Source: Cristatella mucedo
Taxonomy: Eukaryota > Bryozoa > Phylactolaemata > Cristatellidae
Reading direction: 5' to 3'
NCBI GenBank assembly: GCA_009760855.2
Contig: WPIO01000002.1
Location: 9,358,001-9,422,000, forward strand
Length of the DNA stretch: 64,000 bases
This document shows positions 54,916 through 64,000 of the stretch, in pieces. Made by a program: the position numbers and the translations under genes. The notes under the pieces are model-generated. The model was not told the DNA's origin and did not search any database. It saw only the letters and a program-made list of their open reading frames with translations. Position 1 is the first letter of the stretch, and each line of letters starts with the position of its first letter.

Positions 54916-56030
54916 CGTAATGCGAAAGATCAGTGGGGCAGGGTAGGCAAAAGTAAGTGAGAAACCCGCTCACCTGGTTGCCACATGCCCAGCCGCGAGC
55001 CTTGTGTAGAGTAGGCACGCTAGCTCGCACGAATGCAGCTAGTGTGAATTTGATAAACGACGGATTCTGTCCGCACAATGTCGGGTTTATGAAAGGCTGG
55101 CCATTTAGGAAGAGAGATGCCTGCGCTCTGATCATCAACGATACGTGACGTTTGATCTACGAGCGTATTCAGTACGTCGTTGTTGGTTCTAGGGCTGCTT
55201 CTGTTCACCGCCTGGGACAATACGAACTCAAGCGCTCCGATGGCGTTCCCCAGAGCCGGTCAAGTACAATCGACGCAACAGGGTGAGATCCGGCAGCCGC
55301 CTAGCTCTGCTAGGAATCCCTGCGCACTACCCCCCCCCCCCCTTGGCACCCCAGCCCTTGCCCTATCCAGCCCGACCCCGACCCTGCCGGCGCTCGACCA
55401 ACCCAGCCCTCTTCCAATCCTGCCTGCACTCGACCGCACCCTCACCCGACCCGATCCAGCTTCCGAGTAACGCTTAGTCTACAGGTATCTAGCACGTGCG
55501 TTTTATTGCCAAGCAAGTTTGCTGTCATCCAAGGATACACGTACATCATGTACATCACGTACATCATGTACATCATGCTACACAAGAGCTGAGAGAGTTT
55601 GAGATGCTGTGAGGCAGAGAAGGATCAAAGCACAATTACAGCCCCGTGCCACCTGGATAGAAATGGAGATGACATCTTTGATTGATTGTCTACAGCGATC
55701 GGGGCTGCGGTTCGTGAGCACTGTTAGTCTGGAACTCACTCTCAGCTTCTGTCGCCGCCGGCATTGACTTGGCTGTGTAAGCTGAAGACGAATTCATACC
55801 GCTCAGCTGCCTCTGTGCTCAGGACGAATCCGTACCACTCAGCCCTTCATGCACTTAAGTGAACTTGCATTCTTGTTTCTGCGGGCTTTGCATGCTACTT
55901 GCTCACGGTGCAATGCATTCTAATTACCATGGCTTGAATTAACCAGTCCCCCGGACAATTTTCACGTGCGAATTTGCACACTGGTCTAGGCACGACCAAT
56001 GCCTCTCCTCTTGCGTGTTGTAAAACCCTC
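54916..56030. other. unassigned DNA with small repeats
   Basis: No gene recognised. A C-homopolymer (55330-55341) lies in a Pro-rich C-biased stretch (55310-55460), which gives short Pro-rich frames only. The GTACATCAT repeat at 55541 is listed separately. Confidence 0.4.
55541..55576. repeat. 9-bp tandem repeat GTACATCAY, 4 copies
   Basis: Four units of GTACATCAT or GTACATCAC. Each junction also creates a short palindrome (ATGTACAT), so the array is both direct and inverted in character. Confidence 0.9.
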
Positions 56031-56930
56031 GGATAGAGGTTTGGTTCTCTGAAGGTGACGTAGTATCATTGCAATCAATTTCTTAGGAACGGCGAGACGA
56101 CCGGCATCGGAGAAGAGGTGGTGCGAGAGCCCACTAGAGGAGAGGATAAATAGGTCAGCTGATTAGGCCGGACATACGTATAGGCCGTTGCAAGCAAGTG
56201 AAGCAACATGCAGGCCAGAGAGATTATCTCAAAGTTGATTTAAGGCTTTACCAGGAGCCAGTGGAGCTTGGACAGAAGAAGTGGAATGCGACACCGATGC
56301 CATTGAAGACAAACCAGCCGAGCTGCTGAGTTTTGCAGCCGTTGCACTCTATCGAGGGCACTGGCTGGAAGTCCCGAATAATAGAAATTGAAGTAAGCTA
56401 GATGGGATGTCACAAATGCTTTTGGACTAGTTTGGCTGTCGTACTCTTTTTAATGCATGCCGGATTTTGGTAAAAGTTCTCAGTTGAAAGTAGGCCGACT
56501 TGCCAGTTGAGGCAAAGTGATCATCCTATTCAGTGGCCGAGCTGGGGGCGGGTGCTGTTGCCCCCCCCCCGTGGACAGAGAAAAGTACCTACATATATCA
56601 TGGGGCAAATTTGCCCAGGTCACGGAGGAAAAGAAACCCTTGCCCTCCAAATTGAACCCTCGCCCCATGACTGAAAGTCCTTGCTCCGCCACTGATCCTG
56701 TAGCGATATTTCATGGGAAAATTACGCCCTGATTGCGAGCAGACGTTACTGGAGTTTTACCAGTTGAAATAGTGTTTGAGGATGAGGTCAACTAACTTTA
56801 GGGAGGCACTAGGCTTGCCCATAATTACTTGACTAACTTTATCCTCGTTAAGCTTTTAGGAAGTTAGTAGCCACCCATTTGCGAATGCCGTCGATTAAGG
56901 CTGCGAAGGAATTAGCGGATTCAGGTGTGG
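56031..56930 (-). mobile_element. LINE C (CR1-type), degenerate, interrupted by a MITE
   Basis: The minus strand from about 56930 shows an ALIDGIRKWVATNFL-like block near 56870-56905. After the MITE a DDHFASTGKSAYFQLRTF-like segment lies near 56480-56525, then TKIRHALK, and a diverged AKLSSSAGLSSMASVS region near 56290-56335 equivalent to the QNAAARL block. It is less similar to A or B than they are to each other. At 56031-56075 a plus-strand LINE A-like tail (GTTCTCTGAAGGTGACG) abuts it, probably a separate fragment. Confidence 0.65.
56531..56694. mobile_element. hAT-type MITE nested in LINE C
   Basis: The left end CAGTGGCCGAGCT and the complement of the right end CAGTGGCGGAGCA form a terminal inverted repeat (11 of 13 identical). 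Flanks ATCCTATT (56523-56530) and ATCCTGTA (56695-56702) agree at 6 of 8 bases, an aged 8-bp target duplication typical of hAT elements. It is 164 bp with no transposase. It splits the LINE C reading frame and is therefore younger than that copy. Confidence 0.75.
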
Positions 56931-57136
56931 CGAAAAGCTGAGCCGGTCAAGAATAGGTAGAGCTGAGCTCTAGTGCCGTAGGCGTAGAAATGATAGCCGG
57001 CCCGAGATTAGCTGGCGAAGGAATAGGCCGGAGGAAGTGTAGATAGGTAGGTAGAGTGTAGATTGTGAATATAGGGAGCCCGAGATAGAACCCTAAGGCA
57101 CTCGATACTTTAAGGGTTTCAAGGATGACTAAATGC

Positions 57137-57158
57137 AATTTGCTCTCTTTCTCTCTCT

Positions 57159-57220
<62 letters not shown>

Positions 57221-57339
57221 ACTCTCACTCTCCCTCTCTCTCTCTCTCCCTCTCTCTCTCCCTCTCTCTCCCTTCCCTCTCTCTCCCCTCCCTCTCTCTC
57301 TCTACCTCACTCCCTCACTCTCTCCCTCTCTCTCTCCCG

Positions 57340-57389
<50 letters not shown>

Positions 57390-57434
57390 CTCTCTTCCCC
57401 TTCATCTTTCCCCCTCTCCCCCTCTCTCTCTCGT
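57137..57434. repeat. (CT)n / C-rich microsatellite
   Basis: CT dinucleotides with CTCC and CACT variants and a C-run at 57160-57168. Long Ser/Leu/Pro frames are repeat translation. Confidence 0.95.
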
Positions 57435-57875
57435 TCTTGAGATAGGACCTGACCTAACCCGAGTTCAACACTTCGCTAGTGATACGTAGTGGCGTATCGA
57501 GAGCGCTCCAGGAGGAGCTTGGTGCTCAACTGTGTCGAATGCTGTTGGCTGGAACAAAGAAAACCAGCAGAGAGCAGATTAGCATTGTTCAATAAGTAGT
57601 ACGTTTTAAGCTCAAAGCAGGGCAGCCAATTTGAATGGCTTATTTCTAATTTCCTCTCTTGAACTTGAGAGCAGGATCTAATGAACGGGCATAATCATTT
57701 AGCTGCTGAGCTGCCGTTCGTTAAAGAAAGAGTCTTCTGTAAGAAAAGTAAAAGGGGGACAGGACGCCAGTACCTAGTGTCTCGCGAATCAGGGTCGGAT
57801 TTTTAATTAGCAGCCTGGCGACTGCCGCCATCACAGGCATCGGCAGGGATGGAAGCCAAGCGCCTGGCGCATTTG
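57435..57875. other. unassigned DNA
   Basis: No gene or repeat family recognised between the CT array and the SINE1 copy. Confidence 0.4.
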
Positions 57876-58047
57876 GTGAGCCGTGATGGCACACTGGGTA
57901 AAGCGGATGCTTTTCGCGATCTCGGTCCTGAGGTCCCGCGTTCGAATCCTTCGGTTGGCGATCTTTTATTGCCGCAGCAAGCATAAGTTATAGCCGCAAT
58001 GGCACTTCTTTCGCTATAAAAAAGAGGCTGCTGAATCAGCAACAATT
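57876..58047 (+). mobile_element. SINE1 copy
   Basis: GTGAGCCGTGATGGCACACT head, good B-box (GCGTTCGAATCCTTCGG), and a diverged body and tail (TTATAGCCGCAATGGCACTT), ending CTGCTGAATCAGCA. Near full length. Confidence 0.85.
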
Positions 58048-58187
58048 TGCAGCGAATGTCGACAGTCGAGGCGGACGCTCGCTACGCGGTGCGGTGCAGT
58101 GCTCGCCGGACGCCCGATCAGCGCCACCAGCTCAAACTGCTTTCGCTAGCAGTCGTTCAGCGGGTCCTCGTGTAGCTTGTCTAACTT

Positions 58188-58583
58188 ATGCTCTGCTCGC
58201 GGCTCGGCCTTCCGTCGGCGTCAGTGAGTGACGCCGTCGAGCGTCGGCAAGTGAGCCCGCGGATTCTTCCGGGCAACGAAAACGTGCAATGGAGGGGAAA
58301 TCAGGACAGTCCTAGATCGAGCTCACCCGGCAAGGTCGCCCGCGAGCCGGGTCGGCGCGAACGGGCTTGCCGGTTTCACTGCGCGGGCTGGAGCTATGAA
58401 AGCGCGTACGCACGAAGTCTTGTGGCCGGTCCCCGCCCGCCGTTGACTGCGTCGCATCAATTTCGACCGTGCTTCGAATTCGCCGAACTGCGTCCGGCGG
58501 GCCGCTGGCGCACCGGGGGAGGCAGCCCAGGGGAGGCTTTTCGCACCGACGCACGGCGACAGCGCGTCGCCAGAAAGCCGTAA
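58188..58583 (+). CDS. hypothetical ORF in CpG-rich DNA
   Basis: ATG-started frame of 131 codons, basic, with no domain. It starts about 140 bp after a SINE1 copy. Other frames and the opposite strand are equally open, as expected in GC-rich DNA, so it is reported only as a possibility. Confidence 0.2.
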   Translation: MLCSRLGLPSASVSDAVERRQVSPRILPGNENVQWRGNQDSPRSSSPGKVAREPGRRERACRFHCAGWSYESAYARSLVAGPRPPLTASHQFRPCFEFAELRPAGRWRTGGGSPGEAFRTDARRQRVARKP

Positions 58584-60720
58584 CACCATCCGGGACCCGC
58601 GGAAAGCATACGGCGAGGAGGCCAGCGATAAGCGCGGCCGCCGGTCGTTCGCTGTCGTTCTCAAGCGCACGCGTGCCGCCGGGTGACGAAGCGTCGCCAT
58701 TTCGGCGCTTTGGGCGCTTTGGGCAAGCGCTGAGTTAGAGACTTGCTGAGCGGCTTACGCGTCCGGGCACATCGTAGGCTGCAGACGCGTTGCTAGTTTC
58801 TTTTGACCAAACTTTCGATATAAACCTTCTGTTTCCTCCCGTCAATGTGGACCGGCGGGATCTCGCTGCCGGTAGTGAATTGGGTACCAAAAGGAGCAGA
58901 GAATCGGCGTATAACCTATAACCTATAGCAGATAACAACACAAGAAAAACACCAGCAGCAAAGTCGCTTTTCGACTGCCTAATCGACGACGGAAGGATCG
59001 CGAGCGCGCGACAGCGTCCTTGGCGTCCTCGCTTCGCGGCCGGCGACACCGCGACCAAAGCCCGGCCTGTCTGGCGCTGAGCTACGGCAAGGGCGCGGTC
59101 ATTCGGGGCTTTGGCCAGACCGGACGGGGAGGACCCAGATCGCCTGCTGCTGCAGATGTGTCGCTAGACGCGCGCGCGCGCGCGGCTGCAGCGGGAATGT
59201 CCGGATAGCGTTTACCGCCGGACGTCGACGCACTCCTCGTAGCCAGGGCGTCCGTAATGGGCGAGGCAAGGGTGGGCGCGTGCCATGGCCAGTGCAAAAA
59301 AACGGCCCGCGGCAGAAAACCGCTGGCAATCTGCCTCCTACCGCTGCTACCGGTACCGCCGACGCAGCCGCCAGCATAGATTACCGGCGCTCTTCTTAGC
59401 GTCAATGCCGGCGGAGGTGCCTGCGTACGACGGCGTGGCTGTGGTTTCGCGGGGCACCCGAGGCATTGCTGAGGCGCAGGGCCATTCGCAGGGGCGAACT
59501 TCTTCCGCTCAAGAGGTACGTTGTGCAACAATTTTGAGAACCACGTTATGATCAAGCTCAGGGCGGATACTCCGTCACGCCACCGCCAGCTGTTGCCGAG
59601 TAGTTCACACGTCTCTAGCATTCCGCCCAAATCAGGCTGATGTCGCTGCTCGGGCCGCATACGGCCGCCGCGCCCAGTTGAGCTTGCAAAGCCCAGCTTA
59701 TGCAATGTAATGCTACGCATATCCACTTTAACTCCGGAAAGCCGCGAGCGCAAGGTGGGCTTTACGCTGGAGAGAGCTTTCGGTGCGTATAAGGCTCAGC
59801 GTCGGCGTCAGCGTCGTAGCGGAGCGCAGCAGTCTCGTCGTCTCTGCGAGCGCGCCTGGATGAAGAGAGGATGGGCGCTGAGGGTGGAGGGGATAACTTA
59901 TAAATATCGTCTTGACAGTTTACCGTGTAGTCTTCGCTTAATCTGCTGCTGAGTCAACTGCCTAATCAACAGCAGGCAGATTGCAAAAGCTTCTCATCGT
60001 TGAGAAGTTCCGGCGATCTGCCAGTTGCAAAAACTAAACCCGAAGTTTCTGCGTTCTCGGTTTCATGCTCGGGCACGCTAGGCCAGGCGCCTCGACGACG
60101 CTGTGCGGCTCTTCGCCGCACGTGACCGCTGTCGTTCATGTTCCGCCGACGGAATGCGTCGCTTCGCGCGGCAAGCGATCGCCGCCGTTCGACCTACGTG
60201 AGTTTTCCGGGCCGCGTTTGACACGCGAATGCTAGCGAGAAGCTGTCCTGTGGTTTTCATATTAGGAGATCGAGTTTCACCTTCAAGATTCCGCTCGCGA
60301 GCGAAGGCGGCTTAAACATAAGTTTAATCGCTGCCAGAGCGAGCGCCCCCGTTCTGCAGCAGCCGAAGTCGTGCAGTTTCGGTCAACTTCGCCCCGCCCA
60401 CCAGTGACAATGCGGCCAAGTTAGGGATTAGAAATAAAATCAATTATTGACCTCAGAATAGTGGGTATGGAAACCAGTGGATGACAGACGCTTGCAACTA
60501 TTGGCTTTTAGGCCCGCCGGTGCGCTTGGTTTGCTGCCGGAGTTGTCCGGTCGAGGCGATCGCTCTGCTAGCCTGGGCCAGCCCCGGCGCTTGCAGGTGC
60601 TTGGCGAGTGAAGCAGTCAACGAAAACCGACACTAAGTTTTTACTGTGTAAGACTGGGAATTTATTTTAATGCGTGGTCTGAGCACTGAAAATCGAGAGA
60701 GATATATAGACCGGGGAGAG
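58584..60720. other. GC-rich region, no gene confirmed
   Basis: CpG-rich to about 60300 with many chance frames (the longest is a 223-codon minus frame at 59082-59753, in Arg/Ala/Pro-rich composition). A (CG)n run lies at 59170-59183. No splice-supported exon was found. Confidence 0.35.
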
Positions 60721-60721
60721 C

Positions 60722-60807
<86 letters not shown>

Positions 60808-60884
60808 AAGACAGAGACAGAGACAGAGACAGAGACAGAGACAGAGACAGAGACAGAGACAGAGACAAAGAGAGAGAGAGAGAG
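60721..60884. repeat. (GA)n followed by (GAGACA)n
   Basis: About 78 bp of GA followed by about 10 copies of GAGACA (60809-60866). This is a neat hexamer expansion next to the parental dinucleotide. Confidence 0.95.
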
Positions 60885-61740
60885 GGGGAAAACAAAAAGA
60901 GAGCGATGAGACGGCAAGAGGGTGAGAAATATTAGAAAGGAGAGAGTGAGAGAGAAGAAAGATGGGAAAGGGAAAGAGAGGAGATAGAGCCAGCGTTTGT
61001 ATGGACGGCCTGGCTGCGTCCGGACCGGCCAGGATCACCGACTGTGGCTGCTGCCGCTGTGGCTGCGCCGATTAACATTTGCCTTTGGGTTCCTCCAGTG
61101 ACATCTGGGTAGGATGGCCTCCTTGTCAGTCGTGCGTAGACACGGTTCACAACAGCCACAGCTGTTTTCTTTCGCTGGGTATGGGCAAGGGCAGGGGTGA
61201 GGGAGGGGCGAGGCGAGGGTGGGGCGAGGGCGGGGTGAGGGCGGGTGAGAGCAGAGGCGGGGGGGGGGGAGATCCAGCTCCAAAAGAATCCTCTGAGGAG
61301 TAAAAGAGGGGGCGGTGTGGAGATCGAGTGAGAGATGTGTGGAGAGAAATGAGATATCAAAAAGAGCAAGAGAACGGAACAGAGATGGGTAAGGTGAAAT
61401 TTAAGACTAGAATAGAGAAAGAGATATTTGTCAGAGAAACAGGGAAGTGGAAGTAAAGAGAAGAGAGAGGCAGGCGGTTAGAAGAAGTAACAAGAGAGAT
61501 TAGATTAATTGAGCCAAGAGAACTGGTAGAGACGGGAAAAATAGAAGGGAGATGAAATAAATAAAAATGGAAAAAGAAAAAGAAAGAGCGAGTGAAGGAG
61601 ATAGCCAAGAAGTTTAAAAAAATCGTACAGAGATGACTAGGAAAATACAGAGTGCGACGAGAGAGCGGCGAGAAAGAGAGTGAGAGGAAACTCGGAAAGA
61701 TAAGAAGTTTGGTTAAAGAGATCTGAATAGTTACATGTGC
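60885..61740. other. decayed purine-rich tract
   Basis: Beyond the clean repeat the plus strand stays strongly purine-biased (GAGA, GGGA, AAAGAG words) to about 61740. It is interrupted by an ordinary 200-bp stretch (61000-61160) and a G-run at 61258-61269. It looks like an old, point-mutated GA array. No gene. Confidence 0.5.
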
Positions 61741-61947
61741 ATATGCAGATATAAATACATGTAAGCAAGTATATTTTTTATAAATAGGTATATGGGAAGG
61801 TTTCGCATAGGAGCGTTGCAATCAAGCCGCGATAGGCAGTCTGTCAGCAGACGTATGAGTGGAAACCAGAAGACTAGTGCAGAGAGGATTATAGTGTATG
61901 CGTGCGTGTGCATGTGCGTATGTTGGGGTTGGCTTTTGTGTGGGAGG

Positions 61948-61976
61948 CGTGTGTTTGCGTGCGTGTGTGTGCGTGC

Positions 61977-62029
<53 letters not shown>

Positions 62030-62160
62030 CATGGGCGCGTGTGAATGCGAGAGTGTGTGTGAGGGGCGCGGCGAGTGTGGGTAGGGTGGGGCGTGTGTGG
62101 GGAGATGTGTGTGTGCCAGCGTTTGAAAGTGTGTCTGTGCGCACGTGTGTGTGCATTTGT

Positions 62161-62212
<52 letters not shown>
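61948..62212. repeat. (GT)n microsatellite, imperfect
   Basis: GT dinucleotides in two blocks (about 61968-62024 and 62158-62208) separated by GTGTGGGG/GAGTGTGT variants. The long Val/Cys and Thr/His frames are repeat translation. Confidence 0.95.
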
Positions 62213-62894
62213 ATGTGTATGTGTTCCCGAGTAAGCTTGTGGGTTCGCGCCTACCCACGGACTCACATGTGTGTTGGTTCACACGTGTCGTGTGGATGCA
62301 TGAGGGTTAGCATGTGTGGCCGGTGCATTTGATTGTCGGCGAAGGAGTAAGTGGAAGAGCATACTAAAAATAGATGGAATGCCTATGGAATGACCAAATA
62401 AATGCCCGTTCAACATTTAGGAGAGCAGAGCTCATACGTAGAATGTGCTTTAGAGTCGAGCTGTGCACCGCCGCCACCAAGCAGTAGCAGCTTAACTGTG
62501 TCTGGTCACTGCTAGAGCACAAACTGCTGCCGTGTAGCATGCGATCGCTTGCGGCTGCCTTCGTTGCCGTCACCTTGTCCGTGTATGACTCTTGCTTTAC
62601 ACCCGCCGCCTTTTCGGCCGCTCTAGTGTGAAACGCTTCATCGGTTGTTCTTCAATAAAGCGTTTGGAAGCTCAGGCTTCACATTTCCCCTCAGCAAGCC
62701 TGGCAGACTGGCTCCACTTGCATGTCGCACCTGATAAACAGAGTCCTGGCAGAAATATTACTGTCCAATCTATACCCACATGAATATGGACCTCGTGCGG
62801 GACGGCACTAATGAGCGAGCTCGCACGATCTGTCATCTTTATGTGCAGGAGGCCATGCATAAACTAGGAACCGAATGGTAATACTAAAATACAG
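62213..62894. other. unassigned DNA
   Basis: No gene or repeat recognised. Confidence 0.4.
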
Positions 62895-63078
<184 letters not shown>

Positions 63079-63084
63079 CAAAGA

Positions 63085-63345
63085 GAAGGCCATAGCTAAG
63101 TCAGCTGAGCAGTCGAGGAATAACGTGGCATGGGAGTAGCAGTGCAGGACGGCTGGGAAAATATGTCACTGTTGGCCGAAGGAGAGAATTGATAGTGTAA
63201 AAACTAGGGAGTGTGAGTTATAGATTCAAATAACTGCAGAGCAAAAGCTTCTGTTGCCGATGGTGTTAAAGCGAAGCAATTGAACAGATAATGTTTTGTC
63301 CTAAGTGGATCTGTGGCCACATGGAAGCTGAAACTGGTGCAGAAG
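63085..63345 (-). mobile_element. LINE B 3' fragment
   Basis: In plus orientation GCAAAAGCTTCTGTTGCCGA near 63241 and GGCCACATGGAAGCTGAAAC near 63311 parallel GATCAAAAGCTCCTGTCGCC (14414) and GGCACGAAGAGGCTGAAACT (14485) of the LINE B copy at 14060. It is short, with no frame left. Confidence 0.6.
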
Positions 63346-63424
63346 TTTAGCTATTGGACAAAATCCAGAGGGCCTTTTGGGTAAAAGTAAAAGTATTTTT
63401 TCTTTAACCGTCGATTATCCAAGA

Positions 63425-64000
63425 ACCAAATGCAAAACTATGCAGCTAGGCCTATCTGTCGCGAGCGTCGTAGTTGCCACATCTTACCACTTCTCACCCA
63501 CCTGCACGGGCTCCCGATCAAGCAATGCTTCGACATAAAGGTTTTGTCACTCACTTATAGGTTCTTTCATTTTTTTCCGGCCTACCTATCAGATCTACTC
63601 CCCCCAGGCTAAGCTTACCTGTACCTCGTACAAAACTCAAATCCTTTGGAGACCGTGCCTTTAGTTCGTATGCTCCCAAAGTCTGAAACTCAATCCCGAT
63701 TCGCGTCAAGACAACTCCTGACTTGTTCGCACGTAAAAAAAAACTAAAAACTCTAATATTTATCACAAAGTATAGTTCGTCCCTGTGATTCGTCCTTTAC
63801 GTGCTTTTGCATGCTGACACTGTGCATGCTGGCACCAACCATATTTGGATGCTGACCTGTGCATGTCAACCCTAACCGTGTTTTTCTTATTGTTTATTGA
63901 GCATGTCACCACTAACCATTCGATCGCGCTTCCTTTGCAGCAAATGTGGTGCCCTGAAAGAGAATAAGTTCTCTGAGGGCGCTACGTCAAATGTATTATT
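63425..64000 (+). mobile_element. LINE A 3' end, reaching the window edge
   Basis: RERRSCHILPLLTHLHGLP block near 63457-63515, an AYLSDLLP block near 63585, and a shifted SFGDRAFSSYAPKV segment near 63640-63690. Then the 3' UTR (GTGCATGCTGGCACC) and the tail GTTCTCTGAGGGCGCT near 63970 with an ATT end at the edge. It directly follows a LINE B fragment of opposite orientation. Confidence 0.8.

Noticed and set aside
61731-62332. Thr/His-rich and Val/Cys-rich frames of up to 183 codons
   Set aside because: They are translations of the GT/CA microsatellite and have no independent coding evidence.

Overview
This is a gene-poor window of animal (metazoan) nuclear DNA. The evidence is the decayed CR1/L2-type non-LTR retrotransposons, tRNA-derived SINEs, hAT-type miniature DNA transposons, very long CT/GA and GT microsatellites, and coding blocks that only make sense as spliced exons or as isolated GC-rich open frames. 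The species cannot be named from the sequence. An invertebrate with a medium-GC genome fits, but that is an impression. No bacterial operons, rRNA, functional tRNA gene or CRISPR array was found.

Layout. At 4.3-22 kb there are plus-strand coding blocks. Two exons at 4347-4549 and 4841-6539 are joined by a phase-matched intron. Weaker exon candidates lie at about 8.5, 15.3 and 19.6 kb, and a 505-codon Ala/Ser-rich frame with a helical C-terminus ends at 21885. These may be one large gene or several. Between them lie CT/GA arrays, SINEs and LINE remnants. From 24.6 to 36.2 kb the window is mostly a retrotransposon graveyard, including a head-to-head LINE pair and a 2.0 kb insertion nested in one copy. 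At 37.08-37.26 kb there is a SPIN-like hAT miniature element. From 38 to 53 kb the sequence is GC- and CpG-rich, with a minus-strand 387-codon frame (43822-44985) that has a good TATA/CCAAT promoter, several small ORFs, and a cluster of perfect palindromes at 51.97-52.52 kb. From 53.3 to 64 kb repeats dominate again.

Mobile elements. I distinguish three LINE lineages, here called A, B and C. A copies end in a conserved tail (GAGATTGAGTTCTCTGAGGG-like) followed by a TTA/ATT-rich run. B copies share a different 3' tail. Two tRNA-derived SINE families carry matching tails: SINE2 ends like LINE A, and SINE1 ends like one LINE B copy. This suggests two separate SINE-LINE partnerships side by side. 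All LINE copies seen are 5'-truncated, frameshifted and stop-ridden, so none looks active.

Limits. Exons were inferred by eye from open frames, splice-site consensus and phase. No homology search was possible, and no host protein could be named with confidence.
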